A DNA stretch of 60,000 nt from Lineus longissimus (lineage: Eukaryota > Nemertea > Pilidiophora > Heteronemertea > Lineidae): contig NC_088320.1 of the NCBI RefSeq assembly GCF_910592395.1, positions 9,426,001 to 9,486,000 of the forward strand, given 5' to 3'. Under the pieces are notes generated by a model. That model was not told where the DNA came from. It made no database searches and saw only the letters and a program-made list of their open reading frames with translations. This document shows, one piece after another, positions 11,100 to 25,570 of this stretch. The position numbers and the translations under genes were made by a program. The first letter of the stretch is position 1, and the number at the start of each line of letters is the position of its first letter.

Positions 11100-14000
11100 G
11101 ATCAACTTGGTTATATGAATAGTCTTGATAGATAATTGGCAGTAATCACTGTTATCCTTAAGGAGACACACTGAGGGTCCCCAGCAGCGATCAACTTGGT
11201 TATCTGGATAGTCTTGATAGATAATTGGCAGTAATCACTGCTATCCTTAAGGAGACACACTGAGGGTCCCCAGCAGCGATCAACTTGGTTATCTGAATAG
11301 TCTTGATAGATAAATTGGCAGTAATCGTTGTTATCCTTAAGGAGACACACTGAGGGTCCCCAGCAGCGATCAACTTGGTTATCTGAATAGTCTTGATAGA
11401 TAATTGGCAGTAATCACTGTTATCCCACTGAGGGTCCCCAGCAGCGACCAACTTGGTTATCTGGATAGTCTTGATAGAAAATTGGCAGTAATCGTTGTTT
11501 TCCTTAAGGAGACACACTGAGGGTCCCCAGCAGCGATCAACTTGGTAATCTGGATAGTTTTGATAGATAATTGGCAGTAATCATTGTTATCTTTAAGGAG
11601 ACACACTGAGGGTCCCCAGCAGCGATCAACTTGGTTTTCTGGATAGTCTTGATAGATAATTGGCAGAAATCGTTGTTATCCTCAAGGAGACACACTGAGG
11701 GTCCCCAGCAGCGATCAACTTGGTTATCTGGATAGTTTTGATAGATAATTGGCTGTAATCGTTGTTTTCCTTAAGGAGACACACTGAGGGTCCCCAGCAG
11801 CGATCAACTTGGTTATCTGGATAGTTTTGATAGATAATCGGCAGTAATCATTGTTATCTTTAAGGAGACACACTGAGGGTCCCCAGCAGCGATCAACTTG
11901 GTTTTCTGGATAGTCTTGATAGATAATTGGCAGAAATCGTTGTTATCCTCAAGGAGACACACTGAGGGTCCCCAGCAGCGATCAAATTGGTTATATGAAT
12001 AGTCTTGATAGATAATTGGCAGTAATCACTGTTATCCTTAAGGAGACACACTGAGGGTCCCCAGCAGCGATCAACTTGGTTATCTGGATAGTCTTGATAG
12101 ATAATTGGCAGTAATCACTGCTATCCTTAAGGAGACACACTGAGGGTCCCCAGCAGCGATCAACTTGGTTATCTGAATAGTCTTGATAGATAAATTGGCA
12201 GTAATCATTGTTATCCTTAAGGAGACACACTGAGGGTCCCCAGCAGCGATCAACTTGGTTATCTGAATAGTCTTGATAGATAAATTGGCAGTAATCGTTG
12301 TTATCCTTAAGGAGACACACTGAGGGTCCCCAGCAGCGATCAACTTGGTTATCTGGATAGTCTTGATAGATAATTGGCAGTAATCACTGTTATCCCACTG
12401 AGGGTCCCCAGCAGCGACCAACTTGGTTATCTGGATAGTCTTGATAGAAAATTGGCAGTAATCGTTGTTTTCCTTAAGGAGACACACTGAGGGTCCCCAG
12501 CAGCGATCAACTTGGTTATCTGGATAGTCTTGATAGATAATTGGCAGTAATCACTGTTATCCTTAAGGAGACACACTGAGGGTCCCCAGCAGCGATCAAC
12601 TTGGTTATCTGGATAGTCTTGATAGATAATTGGCAGTAATCACTGCTATCCTTAAGGAGACACACTGAGGGTCCCCAGCAGCGATCAACTTGGTTATCTG
12701 AATAGTCTTGATAGATAAATTGGCAGTAATCATTGTTATCCTTAAGGAGACACACTGAGGGTCCCCAGCAGCGATCAACTTGGTTATCTGAATAGTCTTG
12801 ATAGATAATTGGCAGTAATCACTGTTATCCCACTGAGGGTCCCCAGCAGCGACCAACTTGGTTATCTGGATAGTCTTGATAGAAAATTGGCAGTAATCGT
12901 TGTTTTCCTTAAGGAGACACACTGAGGGTCCCCAGCAGCGATCAACTTGGTAATCTGGATAGTTTTGATAGATAATTGGCAGTAATCATTGTTATCTTTA
13001 AGGAGACACACTGAGGGTCCCCAGCAGCGATCAACTTGGTTTTCTGGATAGTCTTGATAGATAATTGGCAGTAATCACTGCTATCCTTAAGGAGACACAC
13101 TGAGGGTCCCCAGCAGCGATCAACTTGGTTATCTGAATAGTCTTGATAGATAAATTGGCAGTAATCGTTGTTATCCTTAAGGAGACACACTGAGGGTCCC
13201 CAGCAGCGATCAACTTGGTTATCTGAATAGTCTTGATAGATAATTGGCAGTAATCACTGTTATCCCACTGAGGGTCCCCAGCAGCGACCAACTTGGTTAT
13301 CTGGATAGTCTTGATAGAAAATTGGCAGTAATCGTTGTTTTCCTTAAGGAGACACACTGAGGGTCCCCAGCAGCGATCAACTTGGTTATCTGGATAGTTT
13401 TGATAGATAATTGGCAGTAATCATTGTTATCTTTAAGGAGACACACTGAGGGTCCCCAGCAGCGATCAACTTGGTTTTCTGGATAGTCTTGATAGATAAT
13501 TGGCAGAAATCGTTGTTATCCTCAAGGAGACACACTGAGGGTCCCCAGCAGCGATCAACTTGGTTATCTGGATAGTTTTGATAGATAATTGGCAGTAATC
13601 ATTGTTATCTTTAAGGAGACACACTGAGGGTCCCCAGCAGCGATCAACTTGGTTATCTGGATAGTTTTGATAGATAATTGGCAGTAATCATTGTTATCTT
13701 TAAGGAGACACACTGAGGGTCCCCAGCAGCGATCAACTTGGTTTTCTGGATAGTCTTGATAGATAATTGGCAGAAATCGTTGTTATCCTCAAGGAGACAC
13801 ACTGAGGGTCCCCAGCAGCGATCAAATTGGTTATATGAATAGTCTTGATAGATAATTGGCAGTAATCACTGTTATCCTTAAGGAGACACACTGAGGGTCC
13901 CCAGCAGCGATCAACTTGGTTATCTGGATAGTCTTGATAGATAATTGGCAGTAATCACTGCTATCCTTAAGGAGACACACTGAGGATCCCCAGCAGCGAT

Positions 14001-17000
14001 CAACTTGGTTATCTGAATAGTCTTGATAGATAAATTGGCAGTAATCATTGTTATCCTTAAGGAGACACACTGAGGGTCCCCAGCAGCGATCAACTTGGTT
14101 ATCTGAATAGTCTTGATAGATAAATTGGCAGTAATCGTTGTTATCCTTAAGGAGACACACTGAGGGTCCCCAGCAGCGATCAACTTGGTTATCTGAATAG
14201 TCTTGATAGATAATTGGCAGTAATCACTGTTATCCCACTGAGGGTCCCCAGCAGCGACCAACTTGGTTATCTGGATAGTCTTGATAGAAAATTGGCAGTA
14301 ATCGTTGTTTTCCTTAAGGAGACACACTGAGGGTCCCCAGCAGCGATCAACTTGGTTATCTGGATAGTCTTGATAGATAATTGGCAGTAATCACTGTTAT
14401 CCTTAAGGAGACACACTGAGGGTCCCCAGCAGCGATCAACTTGGTTATCTGGATAGTCTTGATAGATAATTGGCAGTAATCACTGCTATCCTTAAGGAGA
14501 CACACTGAGGGTCCCCAGCAGCGATCAACTTGGTTATCTGAATAGTCTTGATAGATAAATTGGCAGTAATTGTTGTTATCCTTAAGGAGACACACTGAGG
14601 GTCCCCAGCAGCGATCAACTTGGTTATCTGAATAGTCTTGATAGATAATTGGCAGTAATCACTGTTATCCCACTGAGGGTCCCCAGCAGCGACCAACTTG
14701 GTTATCTGGATAGTCTTGATAGAAAATTGGCAGTAATCGTTGTTTTCCTTAAGGAGACACACTGAGGGTCCCCAGCAGCGATCAACTTGGTAATCTGGAT
14801 AGTTTTGATAGATAATTGGCAGTAATCATTGTTATCTTTAAGGAGACACACTGAGGGTCCCCAGCAGCGATCAACTTGGTTTTCTGGATAGTCTTGATAG
14901 ATAATTGGCAGAAATCGTTGTTATCCTCAAGGAGACACACTGAGGGTCCCCAGCAGCGATCAACTTGGTTATCTGGATAGTTTTGATAGATAATTGGCAG
15001 TAATCGTTGTTTTACTTAAGGAGACACACTGAGGGTCCCCAGCAGCGATCAACTTGGTTATCTGGATAGTTTTGATAGATAATTGGCAGTAATCATTGTT
15101 ATCTTTAAGGAGACACACTGAGGGTCCCCAGCAGCGATCAACTTGGTTATCTGAATAGTCTTGATAGATAATTGGCAGTAATCACTGTTATCCCACTGAG
15201 GGTCCCCAGCAGCGACCAACTTGGTTATCTGGATAGTCTTGATAGAAAATTGGCAGTAATCGTTGTTTTCCTTAAGGAGACACACTGAGGGTCCCCAGCA
15301 GCGATCAACTTGGTTATCTGGATAGTCTTGATAGATAATTGGCAGTAATCACTGTTATCCTTAAGGAGACACACTGAGGGTCCCCAGCAGCGATCAACTT
15401 GGTTATCTGGATAGTCTTGATAGATAATTGGCAGTAATCACTGCTATCCTTAAGGAGACACCCTGAGGGTCCCCAGCAGCGATCAACTTGGTTATCTGAA
15501 TAGTCTTGATAGATAAATTGGCAGTAATCGTTGTTATCCTTAAGGAGACACACTGAGGGTCCCCAGCAGCGATCAACTTGGTTATCTGAATAGTCTTGAT
15601 AGATAATTGGCAGTAATCACTGTTATCCCACTGAGGGTCCCCAGCAGCGACCAACTTGGTTATCTGGATAGTCTTGATAGAAAATTGGCAGTAATCGTTG
15701 TTTTCCTTAAGGAGACACACTGAGGGTCCCCAGCAGCGATGAACTTGGTAATCTGGATAGTTTTGATAGATAATTGGCAGTAATCATTGTTATCTTTAAG
15801 GAGACACACTGAGGGTCCCCAGCAGCGATCAACTTGGTTTTCTGGATAGTCTTGATAGATAATTGGCAGAAATCGTTGTTATCCTCAAGGAGACACACTG
15901 AGGGTCCCCAGCAGCGATCAACTTGGTTATCTGGATAGTTTTGATAGATAATTGGCAGTAATCGTTGTTTTACTTAAGGAGACACACTGAGGGTCCCCAG
16001 CAGCGATCAACTTGGTTATCTGGATAGTTTTGATAGATAATTGGCAGTAATCATTGTTATCTTTAAGGAGACACACTGAGGGTCCCCAGCAGCGATCAAC
16101 TTGGTTTTCTGGATAGTCTTGATAGATAATTGGCAGAAATCGTTGTTATCCTCAAGGAGACACACTGAGGGTCCCCAGCAGCGATCAACTTGGTTATATG
16201 AATAGTCTTGATAGATAATCGGCAGTAATCGTTGTTATCCTTAAGGAGACACACTGAGGGTCCCCAGCAGCGATCAACTTGGTTATCTGAATAGTCTTGA
16301 TAGATAATTGGCAGTAATCACTGTTATCCCACTGAGGGTCCCCAGCAGCGACCAACTTGGTTATCTGGATAGTCTTGATAGAAAATTGGCAGTAATCGTT
16401 GTTTTCCTTAAGGAGACACACTGAGGGTCCCCAGCAGCGATCAACTTGGTAATCTGGATAGTTTTGATAGATAATTGGCAGTAATCATTGTTATCTTTAA
16501 GGAGACACACTGAGGGTCCCCAGCAGCGATCAACTTGGTTTTCTGGATAGTCTTGATAGATAATTGGCAGAAATCGTTGATATCCTCAAGGAGACACACT
16601 GAGGGTCCCCAGCAGCGATCAACTTGGTTATCTGGATAGTTTTGATAGATAATTGGCAGTAATTGTTGTTTTCCTTAAGGAGACACACTGAGGGTCCCCA
16701 GCAGCGATCAACTTGGTTATCTGGATAGTTTTGATAGATAATCGGCAGTAATCATTGTTATCTTTAAGGAGACACACTGAGGGTCCCCAGCAGCGATCAA
16801 CTTGGTTTTCTGGATAGTCTTGATAGATAATTGGCAGAAATCGTTGTTATCCTCAAGGAGACACACTGAGGGTCCCCAGCAGCGATCAAATTGGTTATAT
16901 GAATAGTCTTGATAGATAATTGGCAGTAATCACTGTTATCCTTAAGGAGACACACTGAGGGTCCCCAGCAGCGATCAACTTGGTTATCTGGATAGTCTTG

Positions 17001-17390
17001 ATAGATAATTGGCAGTAATCACTGCTATCCTTAAGGAGACACACTGAGGGTCCCCAGCAGCGATCAACTTGGTTATCTGAATAGTCTTGATAGATAAATT
17101 GGCAGTAATCGTTGTTATCCTTAAGGAGACACACTGAGGGTCCCCAGCAGCGATCAACTTGGTTATCTGAATAGTCTTGATAGATAATTGGCAGTAATCA
17201 CTGTTATCCCACTGAGGGTCCCCAGCAGCGACCAACTTGGTTATCTGGATAGTCTTGATAGAAAATTGGCAGTAATCGTTGTTTTCCTTAAGGAGACACA
17301 CTGAGGGTCCCCAGCAGCGATCAACTTGGTAATCTGGATAGTTTTGATAGATAATTGGCAGTAATCATTGTTATCTTTAAGGAGACACAC
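11100..17390 (+). repeat. Satellite block, left copy of a multi-kb duplication
   Basis: Variant order from about 11100 to 14760 recurs at +9138 bp (20249-23900). From about 15400 to 17390 it recurs at +8180 bp (23583-25571). The private variant GAGGATCCCC at 13981-13993 is also at 23119, exactly 9138 away. The left copy has an extra 958 bp, because 14445-15402 and 15403-16360 are themselves similar. Confidence 0.75.
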
Positions 17391-20239
17391 TGAGGGTCCC
17401 CAGCAGCGATCAACTTGGTTTTCTGGATAGTCTTGATAGATAATTGGCAGAAATCGTTGTTATCCTCAAGGAGACACACTGAGGGTCCCCAGCAGCGATC
17501 AACTTGGTTATCTGGATAGTTTTGATAGATAATTGGCAGTAATCGTTGTTTTCCTTAAGGAGACACACTGAGGGTCCCCAGCAGCGATCAACTTGGTTAT
17601 CTGGATAGTTTTGATAGATAATCGGCAGTAATCATTGTTATCTTTAAGGAGACACACTGAGGGTCCCCAGCAGCGATCAACTTGGTTTTCTGGATAGTCT
17701 TGATAGATAATTGGCAGAAATCGTTGTTATCCTCAAGGAGACACACTGAGGGTCCCCAGCAGCGATCAAATTGGTTATATGAATAGTCTTGATAGATAAT
17801 TGGCAGTAATCACTGTTATCCTTAAGGAGACACACTGAGGGTCCCCAGCAGCGATCAACTTGGTTATCTGGATAGTCTTGATAGATAATTGGCAGTAATC
17901 ACTGCTATCCTTAAGGAGACACACTGAGGGTCCCCAGCAGCGATCAACTTGGTTATCTGAATAGTCTTGATAGATAAATTGGCAGTAATCATTGTTATCC
18001 TTAAGGAGACACACTGAGGGTCCCCAGCAGCGATCAACTTGGTTATCTGGATAGTCTTGATAGAAAATTGGCAGTAATCGTTGTTTTCCTTAAGGAGACA
18101 CACTGAGGGTCCCCAGCAGCGATCAACTTGGTAATCTGGATAGTTTTGATAGATAATTGGCAGTAATCATTGTTATCTTTAAGGAGACACACTGAGGGTC
18201 CCCAGCAGCGATCAACTTGGTTTTCTGGATAGTCTTGATAGATAATTGGCAGAAATCGTTGATATCCTCAAGGAGACACACTGAGGGTCCCCAGCAGCGA
18301 TCAACTTGGTTATCTGGATAGTTTTGATAGATAATTGGCAGTAATCGTTGTTTTCCTTAAGGAGACACACTGAGGGTCCCCAGCAGCGATCAACTTGGTT
18401 ATCTGGATAGTTTTGATAGATAATCGGCAGTAATCATTGTTATCTTTAAGGAGACACACTGAGGGTCCCCAGCAGCGATCAACTTGGTTTTCTGGATAGT
18501 CTTGATAGATAATTGGCAGAAATCGTTGTTATCCTCAAGGAGACACACTGAGGGTCCCCAGCAGCGATCAAATTGGTTATATGAATAGTCTTGATAGATA
18601 ATTGGCAGTAATCACTGTTATCCTTAAGGAGACACACTGAGGGTCCCCAGCAGCGATCAACTTGGTTATCTGGATAGTCTTGATAGATAATTGGCAGTAA
18701 TCACTGCTATCCTTAAGGAGACACACTGAGGGTCCCCAGCAGCGATCAACTTGGTTATCTGAATAGTCTTGATAGATAAATTGGCAGTAATCGTTGTTAT
18801 CCTTAAGGAGACACACTGAGGGTCCCCAGCAGCGATCAACTTGGTTATCTGAATAGTCTTGATAGATAATTGGCAGTAATCACTGTTATCCCACTGAGGG
18901 TCCCCAGCAGCGACCAACTTGGTTATCTGGATAGTCTTGATAGAAAATTGGCAGTAATCGTTGTTTTCCTTAAGGAGACACACTGAGGGTCCCCAGCAGC
19001 GATCAACTTGGTAATCTGGATAGTTTTGATAGATAATTGGCAGTAATCATTGTTATCTTTAAGGAGACACACTGAGGGTCCCCAGCAGCGATCAACTTGG
19101 TTTTCTGGATAGTCTTGATAGATAATTGGCAGAAATCGTTGTTATCCTCAAGGAGACACACTGAGGGTCCCCAGCAGCGATCAACTTGGTTATCTGGATA
19201 GTCTTGATAGATAATTGGCAGTAATCGTTGTTTTCCTTAAGGAGACACACTGAGGGTCCCCAGCAGCGATCAACTTGGTTATCTGGATAGTTTTGATAGA
19301 TAATCGGCAGTAATCATTGTTATCTTTAAGGAGACACACTGAGGGTCCCCAGCAGCGATCAACTTGGTTATCTGGATAGTCTTGATAGATAATTGGCAGA
19401 AATCGTTGTTATCCTCAAGGAGACACACTGAGGGTCCCCAGCAGCGATCAAATTGGTTATATGAATAGTCTTGATAGATAATTGGCAGTAATCACTGTTA
19501 TCCTTAAGGAGACACACTGAGGGTCCCCAGCAGCGATCAACTTGGTTATCTGGATAGTCTTGATAGATAATTGGCAGTAATCACTGCTATCCTTAAGGAG
19601 ACACACTGAGGGTCCCCAGCAGCGATCAACTTGGTTATCTGAATAGTCTTGATAGATAAATTGGCAGTAATCATTGTTATCCTTAAGGAGACACACTGAG
19701 GGTCCCCAGCAGCGATCAACTTGGTTATCTGAATAGTCTTGATAGATAAATTGGCAGTAATCGTTGTTATCCTTAAGGAGACACACTGAGGGTCCCCAGC
19801 AGCGATCAACTTGGTTATCTGAATAGTCTTGATAGATAATTGGCAGTAATCACTGTTATCCCACTGAGGGTCCCCAGCAGCGACCAACTTGGTTATCTGG
19901 ATAGTCTTGATAGAAAATTGGCAGTAATCGTTGTTTTCCTTAAGGAGACACACTGAGGGTCCCCAGCAGCGATCAACTTGGTTATCTGGATAGTCTTGAT
20001 AGATAATTGGCAGTAATCACTGTTATCCTTAAGGAGACACACTGAGGGTCCCCAGCAGCGATCAACTTGGTTATCTGGATAGTCTTGATAGATAATTGGC
20101 AGTAATCACTGTTATCCTTAAGGAGACACACTGAGGGTCCCCAGCAGCGATCAACTTGGTTTTCTGGATAGTCTTGATAGATAATTGGCAGAAATCGTTG
20201 TTATCCTCAAGGAGACACACTGAGGGTCCCCAGCAGCGA

Positions 20240-23200
20240 TCAAATTGGTTATATGAATAGTCTTGATAGATAATTGGCAGTAATCACTGTTATCCTTAAG
20301 GAGACACACTGAGGGTCCCCAGCAGCGATCAACTTGGTTATCTGGATAGTCTTGATAGATAATTGGCAGTAATCACTGCTATCCTTAAGGAGACACACTG
20401 AGGGTCCCCAGCAGCGATCAACTTGGTTATCTGAATAGTCTTGATAGATAAATTGGCAGTAATCGTTGTTATCCTTAAGGAGACACACTGAGGGTCCCCA
20501 GCAGCGATCAACTTGGTTATCTGAATAGTCTTGATAGATAATTGGCAGTAATCACTGTTATCCCACTGAGGGTCCCCAGCAGCGATCAACTTGGTTATCT
20601 GGATAGTCTTGATAGAAAATTGGCAGTAATCGTTGTTTTCCTTAAGGAGACACACTGAGGGTCCCCAGCAGCGATCAACTTGGTAATCTGGATAGTTTTG
20701 ATAGATAATTGGCAGTAATCATTGTTATCTTTAAGGAGACACACTGAGGGTCCCCAGCAGCGATCAACTTGGTTTTCTGGATAGTCTTGATAGATAATTG
20801 GCAGAAATCGTTGTTATCCTCAAGGAGACACACTGAGGGTCCCCAGCAGCGATCAACTTGGTTATCTGGATAGTTTTGATAGATAATTGGCAGTAATCGT
20901 TGTTTTCCTTAAGGAGACACACTGAGGGTCCCCAGCAGCGATCAACTTGGTTATCTGGATAGTTTTGATAGATAATCGGCAGTAATCATTGTTATCTTTA
21001 AGGAGACACACTGAGGGTCCCCAGCAGCGATCAACTTGGTTTTCTGGATAGTCTTGATAGATAATTGGCAGAAATCGTTGTTATCCTCAAGGAGACACAC
21101 TGAGGGTCCCCAGCAGCGATCAAATTGGTTATATGAATAGTCTTGATAGATAATTGGCAGTAATCACTGTTATCCTTAAGGAGACACACTGAGGGTCCCC
21201 AGCAGCGATCAACTTGGTTATCTGGATAGTCTTGATAGATAATTGGCAGTAATCACTGCTATCCTTAAGGAGACACACTGAGGGTCCCCAGCAGCGATCA
21301 ACTTGGTTATCTGAATAGTCTTGATAGATAAATTGGCAGTAATCATTGTTATCCTTAAGGAGACACACTGAGGGTCCCCAGCAGCGATCAACTTGGTTAT
21401 CTGAATAGTCTTGATAGATAAATTGGCAGTAATCGATGTTATCCTTAAGGAGACACACTGAGGGTCCCCAGCAGCGATCAACTTGGTTATCTGAATAGTC
21501 TTGATAGATAATTGGCAGTAATCACTGTTATCCCACTGAGGGTCCCCAGCAGCGACCAACTTGGTTATCTGGATAGTCTTGATAGAAAATTGGCAGTAAT
21601 CGTTGTTTTCCTTAAGGAGACACACTGAGGGTCCCCAGCAGCGATCAACTTGGTTATCTGGATAGTCTTGATAGATAATTGGCAGTAATCACTGTTATCC
21701 TTAAGGAGACACACTGAGGGTCCCCAGCAGCGATCAACTTGGTTATCTGGATAGTCTTGATAGATAATTGGCAGTAATCACTGCTATCCTTAAGGAGACA
21801 CACTGAGGGTCCCCAGCAGCGATCAACTTGGTTATCTGGATAGTCTTGATAGATAAATTGGCAGTAATCGTTGTTATCCTTAAGGAGACACACTGAGGGT
21901 CCCCAGCAGCGATCAACTTGGTTATCTGAATAGTCTTGATAGATAATTGGCAGTAATCACTGTTATCCCACTGAGGGTCCCCAGCAGCGACCAACTTGGT
22001 TATCTGGATAGTCTTGATAGAAAATTGGCAGTAATCGTTGTTTTCCTTAAGGAGACACACTGAGGGTCCCCAGCAGCGATCAACTTGGTAATCTGGATAG
22101 TTTTGATAGATAATTGGCAGTAATCATTGTTATCTTTAAGGAGACACACTGAGGGTCCCCAGCAGCGATCAACTTGGTTTTCTGGATAGTCTTGATAGAT
22201 AATTGGCAGTAATCACTGCTATCCTTAAGGAGACACACTGAGGGTCCCCAGCAGCGATCAACTTGGTTATCTGAATAGTCTTGATAGATAAATTGGCAGT
22301 AATCGTTGTTATCCTTAAGGAGACACACTGAGGGTCCCCAGCAGCGATCAACTTGGTTATCTGAATAGTCTTGATAGATAATTGGCAGTAATCACTGTTA
22401 TCCCACTGAGGGTCCCCAGCAGCGACCAACTTGGTTATCTGGATAGTCTTGATAGAAAATTGGCAGTAATCGTTGTTTTCCTTAAGGAGACACACTGAGG
22501 GTCCCCAGCAGCGATCAACTTGGTAATCTGGATAGTTTTGATAGATAATTGGCAGTAATCATTGTTATCTTTAAGGAGACACACTGAGGGTCCCCAGCAG
22601 CGATCAACTTGGTTTTCTGGATAGTCTTGATAGATAATTGGCAGAAATCGTTGTTATCCTCAAGGAGACACACTGAGGGTCCCCAGCAGCGATCAACTTG
22701 GTTATCTGGATAGTCTTGATAGATAATTGGCAGTAATCGTTGTTTTCCTTAAGGAGACACACTGAGGGTCCCCAGCAGCGATCAACTTGGTTATCTGGAT
22801 AGTTTTGATAGATAATTGGCAGTAATCATTGTTATCTTTAAGGAGACACACTGAGGGTCCCCAGCAGCGATCAACTTGGTTTTCTGGATAGTCTTGATAG
22901 ATAATTGGCAGAAATCGTTGTTATCCTCAAGGAGACACACTGAGGGTCCCCAGCAGCGATCAAATTGGTTATATGAATAGTCTTGATAGATAATTGGCAG
23001 TAATCACTGTTATCCTTAAGGAGACACACTGAGGGTCCCCAGCAGCGATCAACTTGGTTATCTGGATAGTCTTGATAGATAATTGGCAGTAATCACTGCT
23101 ATCCTTAAGGAGACACACTGAGGATCCCCAGCAGCGATCAACTTGGTTATCTGAATAGTCTTGATAGATAAATTGGCAGTAATCATTGTTATCCTTAAGG

Positions 23201-25570
23201 AGACACACTGAGGGTCCCCAGCAGCGATCAACTTGGTTATCTGAATAGTCTTGATAGATAAATTGGCAGTAATCGTTGTTATCCTTAAGGAGACACACTG
23301 AGGGTCCCCAGCAGCGATCAACTTGGTTATCTGAATAGTCTTGATAGATAATTGGCAGTAATCACTGTTATCCCACTGAGGGTCCCCAGCAGCGACCAAC
23401 TTGGTTATCTGGATAGTCTTGATAGAAAATTGGCAGTAATCGTTGTTTTCCTTAAGGAGACACACTGAGGGTCCCCAGCAGCGATCAACTTGGTTATCTG
23501 GATAGTCTTGATAGATAATTGGCAGTAATCACTGTTATCCTTAAGGAGACACACTGAGGGTCCCCAGCAGCGATCAACTTGGTTATCTGGATAGTCTTGA
23601 TAGATAATTGGCAGTAATCACTGCTATCCTTAAGGAGACACACTGAGGGTCCCCAGCAGCGATCAACTTGGTTATCTGAATAGTCTTGATAGATAAATTG
23701 GCAGTAATCGTTGTTATCCTTAAGGAGACACACTGAAGGTCCCCAGCAGCGATCAACTTGGTTATCTGAATAGTCTTGATAGATAATTGGCAGTAATCAC
23801 TGTTATCCCACTGAGGGTCCCCAGCAGCGACCAACTTGGTTATCTGGATAGTCTTGATAGAAAATTGGCAGTAATCGTTGTTTTCCTTAAGGAGACACAC
23901 TGAGGGTCCCCAGCAGCGATCAACTTGGTAATCTGGATAGTTTTGATAGATAATTGGCAGTAATCATTGTTATCTTTAAGGAGACACACTGAGGGTCCCC
24001 AGCAGCGATCAACTTGGTTTTCTAGATAGTCTTGATAGATAATTGGCAGAAATCGTTGTTATCCTCAAGGAGACACACTGAGGGTCCCCAGCAGCGATCA
24101 ACTTGGTTATCTGGATAGTTTTGATAGATAATTGGCAGTAATCGTTGTTTTACTTAAGGAGACACACTGAGGGTCCCCAGCAGCGATCAACTTGGTTATC
24201 TGGATAGTTTTGATAGATAATTGGCAGTAATCATTGTTATCTTTAAGGAGACACACTGAGGGTCCCCAGCAGCGATCAACTTGGTTTTCTGGATAGTCTT
24301 GATAGATAATTGGCAGAAATCGTTGTTATCCTCAAGAAGACACACTGAGGGTCCCCAGCAGCGATCAACTTGGTTATATGAATAGTCTTGATAGATAATC
24401 GGCAGTAATCGTTGTTATCCTTAAGGAGACACACTGAGGGTCCCCAGCAGCGATCAACTTGGTTATCTGAATAGTCTTGATAGATAATTGGCAGTAATCA
24501 CTGTTATCCCACTGAGGGTCCCCAGCAGCGACCAACTTGGTTATCTGGATAGTCTTGATAGAAAATTGGCAGTAATCGTTGTTTTCCTTAAGGAGACACA
24601 CTGAGGGTCCCCAGCAGCGATCAACTTGGTAATCTGGATAGTTTTGATAGATAATTGGCAGTAATCATTGTTATCTTTAAGGAGACACACTGAGGGTCCC
24701 CAGCAGCGATCAACTTGGTTTTCTGGATAGTCTTGATAGATAATTGGCAGAAATCGTTGTTATCCTCAAGGAGACACACTGAGGGTCCCCAGCAGCGATC
24801 AACTTGGTTATCTGGATAGTTTTGATAGATAATTGGCAGTAATCGTTGTTTTCCTTAAGGAGACACACTGAGGGTCCCCAGCAGCGATCAACTTGGTTAT
24901 CTGGATAGTTTTGATAGATAATTGGCAGTAATCATTGTTATCTTTAAGGAGACACACTGAGGGTCCCCAGCAGCGATCAACTTGGTTTTCTGGATAGTCT
25001 TGATAGATAATTGGCAGAAATCGTTGTTATCCTCAAGGAGACACACTGAGGGTCCCCAGCAGCGATCAAATTGGTTATATGAATAGTCTTGATAGATAAT
25101 TGGCAGTAATCACTGTTATCCTTAAGGAGACACACTGAGGGTCCCCAGCAGCGATCAACTTGGTTATCTGGATAGTCTTGATAGATAATTGGCAGTAATC
25201 ACTGCTATCCTTAAGGAGACACACTGAGGGTCCCCAGCAGCGATCAACTTGGTTATCTGAATAGTCTTGATAGATAAATTGGCAGTAATCGTTGTTATCC
25301 TTAAGGAGACACACTGAGGGTCCCCAGCAGCGATCAACTTGGTTATCTGAATAGTCTTGATAGATAAATTGGCAGTAATCGTTGTTATCCTTAAGGAGAC
25401 ACACTGAGGGTCCCCAGCAGCGATCAACTTGGTTATCTGAATAGTCTTGATAGATAATTGGCAGTAATCACTGTTATCCCACTGAGGGTCCCCAGCAGCG
25501 ACCAACTTGGTTATCTGGATAGTCTTGATAGAAAATTGGCAGTAATCGTTGTTTTCCTTAAGGAGACACA
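20240..25570 (+). repeat. Satellite block, right copy of the multi-kb duplication
   Basis: It matches 11100-17390 in variant order, minus 958 bp. The rare TTTTACTTAAGG variant at 24144 matches the one at 15964 (+8180). Confidence 0.75.
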
